Assembly (NCBI GenBank): GCA_963729445.1
Contig: CAVSNU010000005.1
Location: 1,287,385-1,351,384, forward strand
Reading direction: 5' to 3'
Origin: JACCZH01 sp963729445
GTDB taxonomy: Bacteria > Chloroflexota > Chloroflexia > Thermomicrobiales > CFX8
Length of the DNA stretch: 64,000 bases
The notes beneath the pieces were generated by a model. That model was given only the letters and a program-made list of their open reading frames with translations, had not been told where the DNA came from and did no database searches. Each line of letters begins with the position of its first letter. The first letter of the stretch is position 1. Below are positions 45,627 through 54,818 of this stretch, piece by piece. A program made the translations under genes and the position numbers.

Positions 45627-46790
45627 CTATTGGGAACAGAACGTGTACGCCGTGGCGGTCAGAATGGCGGCGAACTGGTGGAGCACCTGCAGGTCGGACC
45701 ACTCTTCCAGCCCGTGCGCGCCTTCGCCAGCTGGACCGAAGATGGCGGTTGGTACTCCCGCTTCCGAGAGGAGGGCCGAATCCATCCAGCCCATCCCGCC
45801 GGTCAGGGCAGGAGTGCGGCCGAGGAGCCTACTGGCCTCAGCGCGCACGGTCTGGACGATCTGCGTGTCCTCGGCGATCTCAAATGGCTGGCGCACCAGC
45901 CCCATCTGGAGGGTCGCTCTGAAGTGCGGGTCCCGATCGGCCAGGCGGTCGAGAATCTCCTGCAGCTCGGCGTGCACCTGTTCCGCGTGCTCCCCGGGAA
46001 TCGTGCGGCGCTCGATTTCGAGGACACACTCTTCGGGGTACGACGACAGCTCCTGGCCGCCTCGAATCAGCGACGCATGCAGTGACGGTGGGCCGACGTA
46101 GGGGTGCGGGGAGCGGCTGACGAGCTCGCTGCTCAACGCCTCAAGCTCGACGATGACGCGCCCCATGTGCGCGATGGCGTCGACGCCGAGCTGATACTGG
46201 CTGCCGTGGGCCGCGTGACCGCGGGTAGAGATCGTCGCCCAGACGAAGCCTTTGTGCGCAATGCTTACGTCGAGCCCGGTCGATTCCAGCACCAGAGCGG
46301 CGTCCGGCGTCCAGCGCTCGATCTCGCGACAGACCGCCTGGGTGCCGATGCTGGCGTACTCCTCGTCGACCACGAAGGTCGCGACGACGCGTCCAGGGAA
46401 GTCGCCGGCGCGTGCGATCTCCTCCAGCAGCAGGATCATCACGGCGTCGGCACCCTTCATGTCAGACGACCCGCGCCCGTAGAGACGCCCGTTCTCGACG
46501 ACCGGGTCGAACGGGGCCGTCATACCGGCGACGCCAACCGTATCAATGTGGCCATTCAGCATCAGTGTCTTGCCGCTCCCCGATCCGGCGCACGCGATGA
46601 CGTTGAGACGGCCGTCGCCGGCATCCTGCAGCTCGACGTCGATCCCCGGCGTTTGTCGTAACCGGTCGGCGATGAACTCGGCGATCCGGCGCTCGCCGTC
46701 GGCTCCCGGATTCAGGTCAGGGTTGATCGATGGAATCCTCACCAGCTCCGCAAGCGTATCGGTCAAACGCTGTTTGTCGATCTCGATCAT
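45627..46790 (-). CDS. M20 family metallopeptidase (ArgE/DapE-like)
   Basis: A 387-residue metal-dependent amidohydrolase. Zn-binding motifs: LMLNGHIDTVGV, LYGRGSSDMKGADAVMILLL, VVDEEYASIGTQ, then EST and the late GPAGEGAHGLEEWSD. The dimerisation domain (about 180-295) has HAAHGSQYQLGVDAI. Substrates of relatives are N-acyl amino acids or N-succinyl-diaminopimelate; this one cannot be named. The ATG at 46790 overlaps the RraA-like stop codon (ATGA) and has AGGAAC upstream. Confidence 0.92.
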   Translation of the reverse strand: MIEIDKQRLTDTLAELVRIPSINPDLNPGADGERRIAEFIADRLRQTPGIDVELQDAGDGRLNVIACAGSGSGKTLMLNGHIDTVGVAGMTAPFDPVVENGRLYGRGSSDMKGADAVMILLLEEIARAGDFPGRVVATFVVDEEYASIGTQAVCREIERWTPDAALVLESTGLDVSIAHKGFVWATISTRGHAAHGSQYQLGVDAIAHMGRVIVELEALSSELVSRSPHPYVGPPSLHASLIRGGQELSSYPEECVLEIERRTIPGEHAEQVHAELQEILDRLADRDPHFRATLQMGLVRQPFEIAEDTQIVQTVRAEASRLLGRTPALTGGMGWMDSALLSEAGVPTAIFGPAGEGAHGLEEWSDLQVLHQFAAILTATAYTFCSQ

Positions 46791-47548
46791 CGTGTTCCTG
46801 ACTTCGCTTTCCATGCGTCATATTCGGCACGCCGCTCGGCATTGGGCGGATAATGGTCGATCGAGCTGGCACCCTCCTGGATGCGCTGGAGAACCCAGTT
46901 CTCCATCTCCTCTTGCTCGGCTGCGTCGCGGGCGACGTCTTCAGCCAGGTGGCGCGGGATGACGACCGCGCCGTCCGCGTCGCCCACGATCACATCACCG
47001 GGGTTGACTCGCGCTCCGGCGAGCGAGACCGGCAGGTTTACATCGGCGTAGGTATGCAGTGACGGTGAGGCCGCGCCGTGTGTCCCCGCGCAGTAGATGG
47101 GCAGACCGACGGCATCGAGCTGCGCGACATCGCGCATGGATCCATCCGTGATGACTCCAGCTCCGCCGAGCACCGCCACCCGGGTTGCCAACACGTCGCC
47201 GAGCACGCCACTACCGGTGTCGTTGCGCGCATCGATCGCGACGATGTCTCCCGGTTGAACGCCCTCGATGGCCACCCTTTGTGGATTGAGCGCGTTGTCC
47301 TCTGGACCGATCGCGCCGTCGGGACGAGCCGGAAGGAGGCGTAACGTCAGCGCGAGGCCGATCATGGGTGCCGACCCGGCCACCCGGGCCACTCCGGGCA
47401 GGAAGAGATTGGGATACCCCTTTTTGGCGAGCACTGCCGCAAGGGTCGACGTCGTCACGCGCCGCAGGCGTCCCTCCGTCTCGGGGTCGAGTTGCCGGCG
47501 CTCATAGACCGGGTACGACTGGTAAGGTTCGTAGCGCTGGGTCGTCAT
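46787..47548 (-). CDS. RraA-like / HMG-aldolase-fold protein
   Basis: A 253-residue RraA-superfamily protein. Landmarks: TSTLAAVLAKKG near the start, GVQPGDIVAIDARNDTGSGV, LGDVLATRVAVLGGAGVITD, GSMRDVAQLDAVGLPIYCAG and VNPGDVIVGDADGAVVIPR, with the G-D...D-G-x-x-R-D metal-pocket pattern of 4-hydroxy-4-methyl-2-oxoglutarate aldolase relatives. True E. coli-type RraA (RNase E regulator) is shorter, so an aldolase/decarboxylase role is likelier. The ATG at 47548 follows GAGGAGCGAG. It is translationally coupled to the M20 peptidase, suggesting one catabolic pathway. Confidence 0.88.
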   Translation of the reverse strand: MTTQRYEPYQSYPVYERRQLDPETEGRLRRVTTSTLAAVLAKKGYPNLFLPGVARVAGSAPMIGLALTLRLLPARPDGAIGPEDNALNPQRVAIEGVQPGDIVAIDARNDTGSGVLGDVLATRVAVLGGAGVITDGSMRDVAQLDAVGLPIYCAGTHGAASPSLHTYADVNLPVSLAGARVNPGDVIVGDADGAVVIPRHLAEDVARDAAEQEEMENWVLQRIQEGASSIDHYPPNAERRAEYDAWKAKSGTR

Positions 47549-47693
47549 GATCTCGCTCCTCGCTGTTTCGTCGAATCCTGCATACATTGCACTGGAGTCA
47601 CGGCCACGTCAACAGCTGGTTTGACAGCGGGAGCGTCGCACGATACTCTAACGCTGTTCGGTTTGCTGAACGGCGTTCGGAAGGTAGCGTGCT

Positions 47694-48353
47694 GTGGCTG
47701 GCGAGACAGGTTCCCCCTCAACGACATCTGCCGGCGAGCGACGCGACCGCAATCGCGCGGAGATGCGGGAGACAATCCTCAGCGCGGCCCGGCGTATCCT
47801 CCTTGAGCAGGGGGTCTCGGCGCTCTCGATGCGAGCGGTAGCGCGCGACATCGGCTATTCGCCGGCCTCGCTCTACGAGTATTTTCCATCCAAGGCGGTA
47901 CTCTGCCGGTCGCTCTTCTTCGAAGGCGCGAACGGACTGGCAGGCTGGATCCGCGCGGTAACGGAGTCGTTTCCGAAGAACGCCCAGGGCAGCGCCATCA
48001 CCGGCGCGATGGGACATGCTTACCGGGCCTACGCGCTGCAGAATCGAGAGCTGTACCTGCTCGTGTTCTCGAACCCGGTGCCCGAGTTCGTTCCGGATGA
48101 AGACGATCGACGCACTGCGAGCAATGGGTTTGAGCTGCTAACCCGCGCGATTCTGCAGGGTGCAGCACAGGGTGAGATGGATGTCGAGGATCCGGTGGAC
48201 GCGGCGATCGCGGCCTGGGCGGTGGTACATGGTTTCGTCATGCTGGAGATCGTGGGCTATCTCGATCGCCAGGGTCAGGATACCGACCAGCTCTTCCGGG
48301 ACGTGCTGGCCCAGGTCGGACGCGGTCTTGGCAAGCCACCTGTGCATCCTTGA
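47694..48353 (+). CDS. TetR-family regulator (WHG-type C-terminal domain)
   Basis: A 219-residue repressor. The HTH is RETILSAARRILLEQGVSAL, then SMRAVARDIGYSPASLYEYF and PSKAVLCRSLF. The ligand domain has AAIAAWAVVHGFVMLEIVGY, the W-x-x-x-H-G pattern of the TetR_C WHG group. The GTG start at 47694 has GGAAGG upstream. It is divergent from the RraA-like/M20 pair and 40 bases from the ABC ATPase that follows on the same strand; it could control either. Confidence 0.9.
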   Translation: MAGETGSPSTTSAGERRDRNRAEMRETILSAARRILLEQGVSALSMRAVARDIGYSPASLYEYFPSKAVLCRSLFFEGANGLAGWIRAVTESFPKNAQGSAITGAMGHAYRAYALQNRELYLLVFSNPVPEFVPDEDDRRTASNGFELLTRAILQGAAQGEMDVEDPVDAAIAAWAVVHGFVMLEIVGYLDRQGQDTDQLFRDVLAQVGRGLGKPPVHP

Positions 48354-48392
48354 AGAGCCAACCGTCTTCTGGAGAAGTATTGAAGGGCATTG

Positions 48393-49371
48393 ATGGATAC
48401 CTCTTTAACTGAGCGCGCGGCCCCCACGCCAGCCGCGCTGTCCGGTCCATTCATTATTGAGGCCCGCGGCCTCGTCAAGCGCTATGGCACGATGACCGCC
48501 GTGGACGGCGTGGACCTGAGTGTGCGCCAGAACGAGATCTTCGGCATTCTCGGCCCCAATGGCGCGGGGAAGACGACGACGCTGGAGATGATCGAGGGGT
48601 TGCGCGATCCGAGACGCAGGCTCGATCCAGTTGGCCGGCATCGACGCGATCGCCAACCCGGTTGCGCTCAAGAAGTCGATCGGCGTACAGCTGCAGAGCA
48701 CCGCCTTGTTCAGCCATCTCTCGCTGGCCGAGCTCATCGAGCTCTTCGCCGCGTTGTATGGCGCCGACACGAGCGCTGCGAGGGTCAACCAGCTCATTGC
48801 TATGGTGTCGCTGGAGGAGAAACGCGGGGCGCGCGTCGAGCAGCTCTCTGGCGGACAACAACAGCGGCTCTCAATCGCGCTGGCGATGGTGAACGATCCA
48901 AAAGTCCTGTTTCTCGACGAGCCGACGACCGGGCTTGACCCGCAGGCACGGCGCAACCTCTGGGATGTGATCCGTGACCTGCGCGCGGGGGGCACCACGA
49001 TTGTCCTCACGTCGCATTATATGGAGGAGGCCGAGGAGCTCTGCGACCGGGTGGCGGTGATGGATCACGGCAAGATCATCGCCTGTGACACGCCGCTCGC
49101 GTTGGTCCAGGCACTGGGCGAGAGCTCGACGGTACGCGCGAAAGTCGCAGGCATCGTCGATCCCCAGCGCCTCGCGGGGCTGCCGGGCGTCACCACTTCC
49201 TCGATCCACGACGACCAGCTCACGATCCAGACCGGCGACGTCCCAGGAACGCTCGCCGGGCTGTTCATGCTGGCTGACGAACAAGGCGTCCGCCTCGATA
49301 ACTTGACGACGACCAGCGCCACCCTGGAAGACGTATTTCTGTTCTATACCGGACGGAGCCTGCGGGAATGA
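48393..49371 (+). CDS. ABC exporter ATPase, frameshifted
   Basis: Walker A (GPNGAGKTTTLEMIEG) lies in the ATG frame from 48393. After GLRDP near 48610 one extra A (GATCCGAGACGC) shifts the frame; DAGSIQLAGIDAIANP and all later motifs continue in the +1 frame: LSGGQQQRLSIALAMV, VLFLDEPTTGLDPQARRNLW and LTSHYMEEAEELCDRV, ending GRSLRE at 49371. Restored length is about 325 residues. GAAGGG precedes the ATG. Its stop overlaps the permease start (ATGA). The single inserted base is most likely a sequence error. Confidence 0.88.
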
Positions 49372-49460
49372 AGGCCCTACGCTACATGATTCTGGCCAAT
49401 TTCAAGATGACGCTGCGCAATCGCGCGGCGCTCTTCTGGAATCTGGCCTTCCCGGCGATC
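49368..49460 (+). CDS. ABC-2 permease, N-terminal 31 codons only, cut at the contig join
   Basis: The ATG at 49368 overlaps the ATPase stop (ATGA). It encodes MKALRYMILANFKMTLRNRA, then ALFWNLAFPAI, the standard N-terminus of an ABC-2 permease entering its first span. At 49461 the sequence changes abruptly to GC-rich DNA and hits TAG at once. In an intact locus it would run another 220 or more codons. Confidence 0.85.
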
Positions 49461-49470
49461 TAGCCGAGGT
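49455..49470. other. Junction of two unrelated genomes (probable chimera)
   Basis: Left of 49,461 the permease coding is clean. Right of it the minus-strand start of nadK appears, also truncated. Two different genes are cut head to head with no spacer, repeat, transposase or attachment site. Composition, organism signature and error density all change at this point. Confidence 0.85.
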
Positions 49471-49496
49471 GTCCGACGACGCCGAGCGCGGATCAC
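49462..49496 (-). CDS. nadK: NAD kinase, first dozen codons only, cut at the contig join
   Basis: The GTG at 49496 overlaps the dxs stop (GTGA). With one base of indel the codons read V-I-R, then L-G-V-V-G-H-L-G-Y, the usual start of bacterial NAD kinase (x-G-V-V-G-H-x-G-Y). nadK directly after dxs is the order I know from Gemmatimonadota. The fragment ends at the junction. Confidence 0.5.
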
Positions 49497-51409
49497 CCGG
49501 CGAGCGCCTCGCTCTCGTGCAGCGCGCGCACGCGCTCGCGCGATGCCCGCCGCGTCGAGGCCGCAGCGCCGCGAGCTGCCGCGCGCGCGACGCCGCGTAG
49601 ATGATGCGGTCGGGCACGCCGTGCGTCGTGCACGCGCACGTCGGGATCGTGCCGCTCGATGACCGCCGCCATGTACGCGCCGAAGCCGTTGACGACCGTG
49701 CCCTCCTCGACGACGAGGATCTGCCGGTGGTCGGCGAGGATCGCGGCGAGCGTGACCTCGTCGTACGGCTTGAGGAAGCGGCAGTTCACGACCGTGACGT
49801 CGAGTCCCTCGGCGGCGAGCGCCTCCGCGGCCGCGAGCGACGTGCTCACCATCGTGCCGACGGCGAGGATCGCGACCTCGCTGCCCGTGGCGCAGCACCT
49901 CCCACGTGCCGTACGGCGTCGGCGGCGATCGTCGGCGATCGTCGGGCACGGCGTCGGGCGACGACGTCGCGCGGGTAGCGCAGCGAGAACGGGCCGCGCG
50001 TCGTGCTCGACGCCGGCGCGCAGCAGCGCCGAGCATCTCGCGTGCCGTCCTTCGGCGCCGTGACCGTCATGTCGGGCACGGCGAGCATGTAGGCGATGTC
50101 GTACAGCCCCATGTGCGTCTCGCCGTCCTCGCCGACGAGCCCCGCGCGATCCATCGCAGAACACCACCGGCAGCGTGCTGGATCGCGACGTCGTGGATGA
50201 TGTTGTCGTAGCGCGCGCTGCAGGAACGTCGAGTAGATCGCGCACGACCGGGCGCAGGCCGCGCGTCGCCAGGCCGGCGGCGAACGTGACCGCGTGCCCC
50301 TCGGCGATGCCGACGTCGAAGAAGCGCGTCGGGATGCGCCTTCGCGAACGCGCCGGTGCCCGTGCCGCTCGGCATCGCCGCGGTGATCGCGACGACGTCC
50401 TGTCGTTCTCGTCGCCGAGCTCCGCGAGCCCCTTGCCGAAGACCGCCGTGTACGTCGGGATTCGCCGTCGACGCCTTGAGCTGCTTGCCGGTGGCCGGAT
50501 CGTGGCCCGGCGGCAGCGCGTGCCACTTCTCGCACGCTGCTCGCCGGCCGGGAAGCCCTTCCCCTTCTGCGTGATGACGTGCACGAGGCGCGGGCCCGTC
50601 GATGCTCGCGCACCGCCGTCGAACGTGTCGACCAGCGCGTCGATGTCGTGGCCGTCGATCGGGCCGAAGTAGCGGAAGCCGAGCTCCTCGAACAGCACGC
50701 CCGGCGTGAGGAACGACTTCACGCTCTCCTCCCACTTCCGCACGATGCGTGCCGACGACGGGCCCGGCGCGCTGTCGACGATCTCGCCGATCTTCGTGCG
50801 CACGCGGTTGTAGAGCGGGTTGCGCTGGATCGACGTGAGGTACTTGTGCATCGCGCCGACGTTCGGCGCGATCGACATCTCGTTGTCGTTGAGCACGACG
50901 ACGATGTCGCGGTCGGAGTGCCCGGCGTTGTTCAGCCCCTCGTACGCGAGGCCGCAGGTCAGCGCGCCGTCGCCGAGGACGGCGACGACCTTGAAGTCGC
51001 TCGCCGTTGATGTCGCGGCCGGCCGCCATGCCGAGCGCCGCGGAGATCGACGTCGCCGCGTGGCCGGCGCCGAACGCGTCGTACTCGCTCTCGGTGCGCT
51101 TGAGGAAGCCGGAGATGCCGCCCTCCTGCCGCAGCGTCTCCATCCGCGCGTTGCGGCCGGTGAGCAGCTTGTGCGGGTAGCCCTGGTGGCCGACGTCCCA
51201 CACGAGCTGGTCGCGCGGCGTGTCGAACGCGTAGTGCAGCGCGATCGTCAGCTCGACGACGCCGAGCCCGGCGCCGATGTGCCCGCCGGTGCGCGAGCAG
51301 ACGTCGATCGAGGCGCGCGCGCATCTCGGCGGCGAGCGTGCGGCAGCTCGTCGCGGGTGAGGCGCGCGAAGGTCGGCGGGCGACTGCGATGCGATCGAGA
51401 AGTGGACAT
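49493..51409 (-). CDS. dxs: 1-deoxy-D-xylulose-5-phosphate synthase, many frameshifts
   Basis: First enzyme of the MEP isoprenoid pathway (pyruvate plus glyceraldehyde 3-phosphate). Pieces in alternating frames give LLDRIA, LAAEMRA, VWDVGHQGYPHKLLTGRN, EGGISGFLKRTESEYDAFGA, GHAATSISAALGMAAG, the thiamine-site N-D-N-E-M-S-I-A-P-N-V-G-A, FEELGFRYFGPIDGHDIDAL, DRAGLVGEDGETHMGLYDIA and the C-terminal SRERVRALHESEALAG before TGA. The span of about 639 codons matches the family. The start is put at the ATG near 51409. Breaks occur about every 100-200 bases, so no frame is continuous. Confidence 0.85.
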
Positions 51410-51425
51410 GGCTGCCAGTGAAATG

Positions 51426-52359
51426 CTACGAGAGGTGCGCTCGACGCGTCGACGACGAAGCGCGCGATGCGCGTCGAGCGCCGGCGGTGAGCAGCCCGAC
51501 CGCGTCGCAGGGCGCGCGCAGCGCCTCGTCGACCAGCGCCGCGGCCCGCGCTGTCGCTCCCTCGACGCCCGAGCAGCGCCGGATAGGTGCTCTTGCTGCA
51601 GCGCGAGGTCGCGGCCGGCCGTCTTTCCCGAGCTGGTCGGTCGTCGCCGTGACGTCGAGCACGTCGTCGGCGATCTGGAACGCCAGCCCGATCGCCGTCG
51701 CCGTAGCGCGCGAGCGCGTCGAGCGCGCTCGGCGCCGGCGCCGGCCGCGCGTCCGCCGATCGCCGCCGACGGCCGCGATGAGCGCGCCGGTCTTCGCGCG
51801 GTGGATCCGCTCGAGCTCGTCGAGCGCGAGCGGCTGCCCTTCGCCCTCGAGGTCGAGCAGCTGCCCGCCGATCATCCCGCCGGCGCCCGACGCGCGCATG
51901 AGCTCGCGCACGATCGCGCCGCACGTCGTCGTCGGCCGAGCCCGAGCGCGCGCGCCGCGTCGACGCGCGCAGCGCGCGGCGAGCGGGACCATCGCGAGCC
52001 CGGCCGCCGTCGCGGCCGGCACGCCGAACGCGCGGTGCACCGTCGGCCGTCCGCGGCGCACGTCGTCGTCGTCCATGCACGGCAGGTCGTCGTGCACGAG
52101 CGAGTACGCGTGCACGACCTCGACCGCCGCCGCGAGCGGCGCTCGCGTCGCCGGTGCCGCCCGCCGCTCGATACGCGCGCGAGGAACAGGATGCCGCGCA
52201 GCCGCTTGCCCTCGCCCAGCAGGCTGTAGCGGATCGCGTCGCGCGACGGGCGGCGCGAGCGTCGCCGAGGTAGCGCTCGCAGAACGCCGTCGAGCGCGCG
52301 ATCGATCGCGGCGCGGTCGCGCGCCGAAGTCGACCGCGACGTCGACCGCTGTCAGCCAT
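51426..52359 (-). CDS. ispA: Geranylgeranyl/farnesyl diphosphate synthase, frameshifted
   Basis: Trans-prenyltransferase joining IPP to allylic diphosphates. The first Asp-rich motif is VHDDLPCMDDDDVRRGRPTV, followed by HRAFGVPAAT. The second is FQIADDVLDVTATTDQLGKD. A G-G-Q-L-L-D-L-E-G-E-G helix (GAGGMIGGQLLDLEGEGQ) lies between. The ATG at 52359 overlaps the end of xseB. About 310 codons, as expected. Product length (FPP or GGPP) cannot be decided. Several single-base insertions break the frame. Confidence 0.85.
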
Positions 52360-52573
52360 CGCAGGTCCGTCGAGCGTCGAAGGCGCCGTCGGCGCTGCTC
52401 GATGAGCCGCTTGCACGCGCGCCTCGGCCTTCGGCGAGCTCGCCGGCCGCGTCGCGCAGGTGCTCCACGCCCTCCTCGAACAGCGCGAGCGCCTGCGCCG
52501 AGCTCCAGTCGCTCGCTCTCGAGCTCGCGCGACGATCTCCTCGAGGCGCGCCAGCGTCTGCTCGAAGCGTCAT
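52352..52573 (-). CDS. xseB: Exodeoxyribonuclease VII small subunit, frameshifted
   Basis: About 73 codons. Combined frames give TLARLEEIVARLESERLELG, then ALFEEGVEHLRDAAGELAEA, the three-helix XseB fold that caps XseA. The ATG at 52573 has GAGGCGCGA upstream and overlaps the xseA stop (ATGA). Its own TGA overlaps the start of ispA. Confidence 0.75.
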   Translation of the reverse strand: MTLRADAGAPRGDRRASSRASDWSSAQALALFEEGVEHLRDAAGELAEGRGARASGSSSSADGAFDARRTCDG

Positions 52574-53898
52574 TCGCGCCTCCTCGCGTCGGCGCGTGAC
52601 GCGACGTCGCCGTGCGCGTCGCACCTCGCCGTCGCGCAGCCGCAGCGTCGAACGGCATCGTCCGGCGCGAAGTCGCGCGACCGACGTCGAGCGTGCGCGC
52701 CGTCGGCGCCGCGCGCCACGGCGTAGCCGCGCTCGAGCGTCGCGAGCGGGCTGAGCGCGTGCAGCCGGCCGGCGACGCGCTGCGAGCGCCGCGCCGGCGC
52801 TCGGCGACTGCGGCCGCGCGCGCCGCGCGAGCATCGCGCGACGCGTGACGGCGCGCTGTCGCGCGGCTCGCGCGGCGCCGTCGATCGCGCGCGACGCAGC
52901 CGCGCCGATGCGCGCCGCAGCGTCGCAGCGCGATCTCCGTCGCGCGACGGGCACCGCGGCTTCCGCGGCGGCCGACGGCGTCGGCGCGCGGAGGTCGGCG
53001 ACGAGGTCGCAGAGCGTGACGTCGACCTCGTGGCCGACCGCGGAGATGGTCGGCACGGGACACGCGGCGACGGCGCGCGCGACGCGCTCGTCGTTGAACG
53101 CCCAGAGATCCTCGCGCGCGCCGCCGCCGCGGCCGATGATCACGAGGTCGGCGCCGCCCCAGCGACACGACGCGCTCGAGCGCGGCGCACAGCTCCAGCG
53201 GCGCGCCGTCGCCCTGCACCGTCGCCGGCACGACGACGAGCTCCACGCCGCGGCGCGCGACGGCGCACGCACGGCGACGATGTCGTGCAGCGCGGCGCCG
53301 TCGGGCTCGTGACGACGGCGATGCGCGCGCGGAAAGCGCGGCAGCGCGCGCTTGCGCTCGGGCGCGAGCAGGCCGTCGGCCTCGAGCCGCACGCGCGTGA
53401 TGCTCGAGCGCCTTGCGCCACAGCCCGTCGCCTTCGGCTTCGATGCGCGCTGCACGGTGAACTGCATCTCGCCGCGCGCCGGCATACACGTCGAGCTGCC
53501 CGAGCGCGGCCACCTGCATGCCGTCGTCGGGCGGCGCGGGAATGCCGCGCTGGTCGCGCGCCCAGACGACGCAGCGGATCTGCGACGTGCGATCGCGCAG
53601 CGCAGAAGTACCAGTGGCCGTTGCGGTGCGCCTTGAAGTCGCTGACCTCGCCGCGCACCCAGAGCGGGATGAACGCGCCCTCGACGACGTCCTTCGCCGT
53701 CTGCGTCAGCGTCGAGACGGCGATCGCGGACTGCGCGGCTCGCGCCGGGATAGCGACGTCGGCGTCCGCGGCGCTCGCGGCTGGCGCGCCGGTGCGCGCG
53801 AGCGCGTCGCTCGCGCGAGTGCGCCGGCTCGTGCGTCGCGACGACGAGATCGAGCTCCGGGCCGCTCGCGCGACGCGGCGTCGCGCCGGTCGCGTCAC
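52570..53898 (-). CDS. xseA: Exodeoxyribonuclease VII large subunit, frameshifted
   Basis: Catalytic subunit that degrades single-stranded DNA. The OB domain reads SAIAVSTLTQTAKDVVEGAF, IPLWVRGEVSDFKAHRNGHW, YFCA, then GMQVAALGQLDVYA. The conserved middle includes RIAVVT-type and TISAVGHEVDVTLCDLVADL, RAPTPSAAAEAAVP. GTG 53898 is taken as start because it overlaps the folD stop (GTGA), matching the other junctions in this operon. Length is about 443 codons. Multiple insertions break the frame. Confidence 0.82.
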
Positions 53899-54811
53899 TG
53901 CCGACGCTGCGCCGCGGCGCGAACGGTGTTCGTGCAGCAGCATCGCGATGGTCATCGGGCCCACGCCGCCCGGCACCGGCGTGATGAGCGACGCGACCTG
54001 CGCGCACGCCGTCGAAGTCGCACGTCGCCGACGAGCCGCGTAGCCGCTCTTCGTCGTCGCGTCGGCGATGCGGTTCATGCCGACGTCGATCACGACGGCG
54101 CCCGGCTTGACCATGTCGCCGTGATCATCTCGGCGCGGCCCGACGGCGGCGATGAGGATGTCGGCGCGGCGCGTGTGCGCCGCGAGATCGCGCGTGCGGC
54201 TGTGGCAGACGGTGACCGTCGCGTCGGCGCCCGGCGCCGCTCTGCACCAGCAGCGCCGCCATCGGCTTGCCGACGATGTTGCTGCGCCCGACGACGACGC
54301 ACTCCGCGCCGCGCGTGTCGCACGCCGTACTCGCACGAGCAGCTCGCTGCACGCCGGCCGGCGTGCACGGCGCGAAGCCGTCCGTCTCGCCGATCAGCAG
54401 CTTGCCGACGTTCACCGGATGGAAGCCGTCGACGTCCTTTCGCGGGCGGATGCGGCGGATGACCGTGTCGGCGATCGATCTGCTTCGGCAGCGGCATCTG
54501 CACGAGGATGCCGTGCACCGCTCGGTCGGCGTTGAGCCGGTCGACGAGCGCGAGCAGCTCGGCCTGCGTGCGTCGTCGCCGGCAAGCCGGATCGTCTCGC
54601 CCGCCATGCCGGCCTCGCGCGACGCCTTCTCCTTGGCGCCGACGTAGACCGCGCTCGCCGGGTCGTCGCCGACGAGCACGACCGTCGAGCCCGGGCGTCG
54701 ACGCCGCGCGCCTGCAGCTCCGCGACGTCGCGCCGCGACCTCGGCGCGAACCTGCTGCGGCGAGCGTCGTCGCCGTCGATCAGCGTGCGCCGCTTCGTGC
54801 CGCGCCGTCAC
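53895..54811 (-). CDS. folD: Methylenetetrahydrofolate dehydrogenase/cyclohydrolase, frameshifted
   Basis: Bifunctional enzyme of one-carbon metabolism. Visible pieces: STVVLVGDDPASAVYVGAKE, KASREAGMAGETIRLAGDDA, KDVDGFHPVNVGKLLIGETD, FAPCTPAGVQ, ECVVVGRSNIVGKPMAALLV, PGAVVIDVGMNRIAD and GGVGPMTIAMLLH. Removing one G restores the C-terminus LLH-NTVRAAAQRRQ before TGA 53895. A GTG at 54811, eight bases after the rny stop, is the likely start. About 305 codons. Confidence 0.87.
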
Positions 54812-54818
54812 GATCGCC

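Noticed and set aside
50820..52599. Long plus-strand open frames in the GC-rich half
   Set aside because: They are antisense to dxs, ispA and xseB, Arg/Ala-rich, lack any family motif, and arise from the high GC content.
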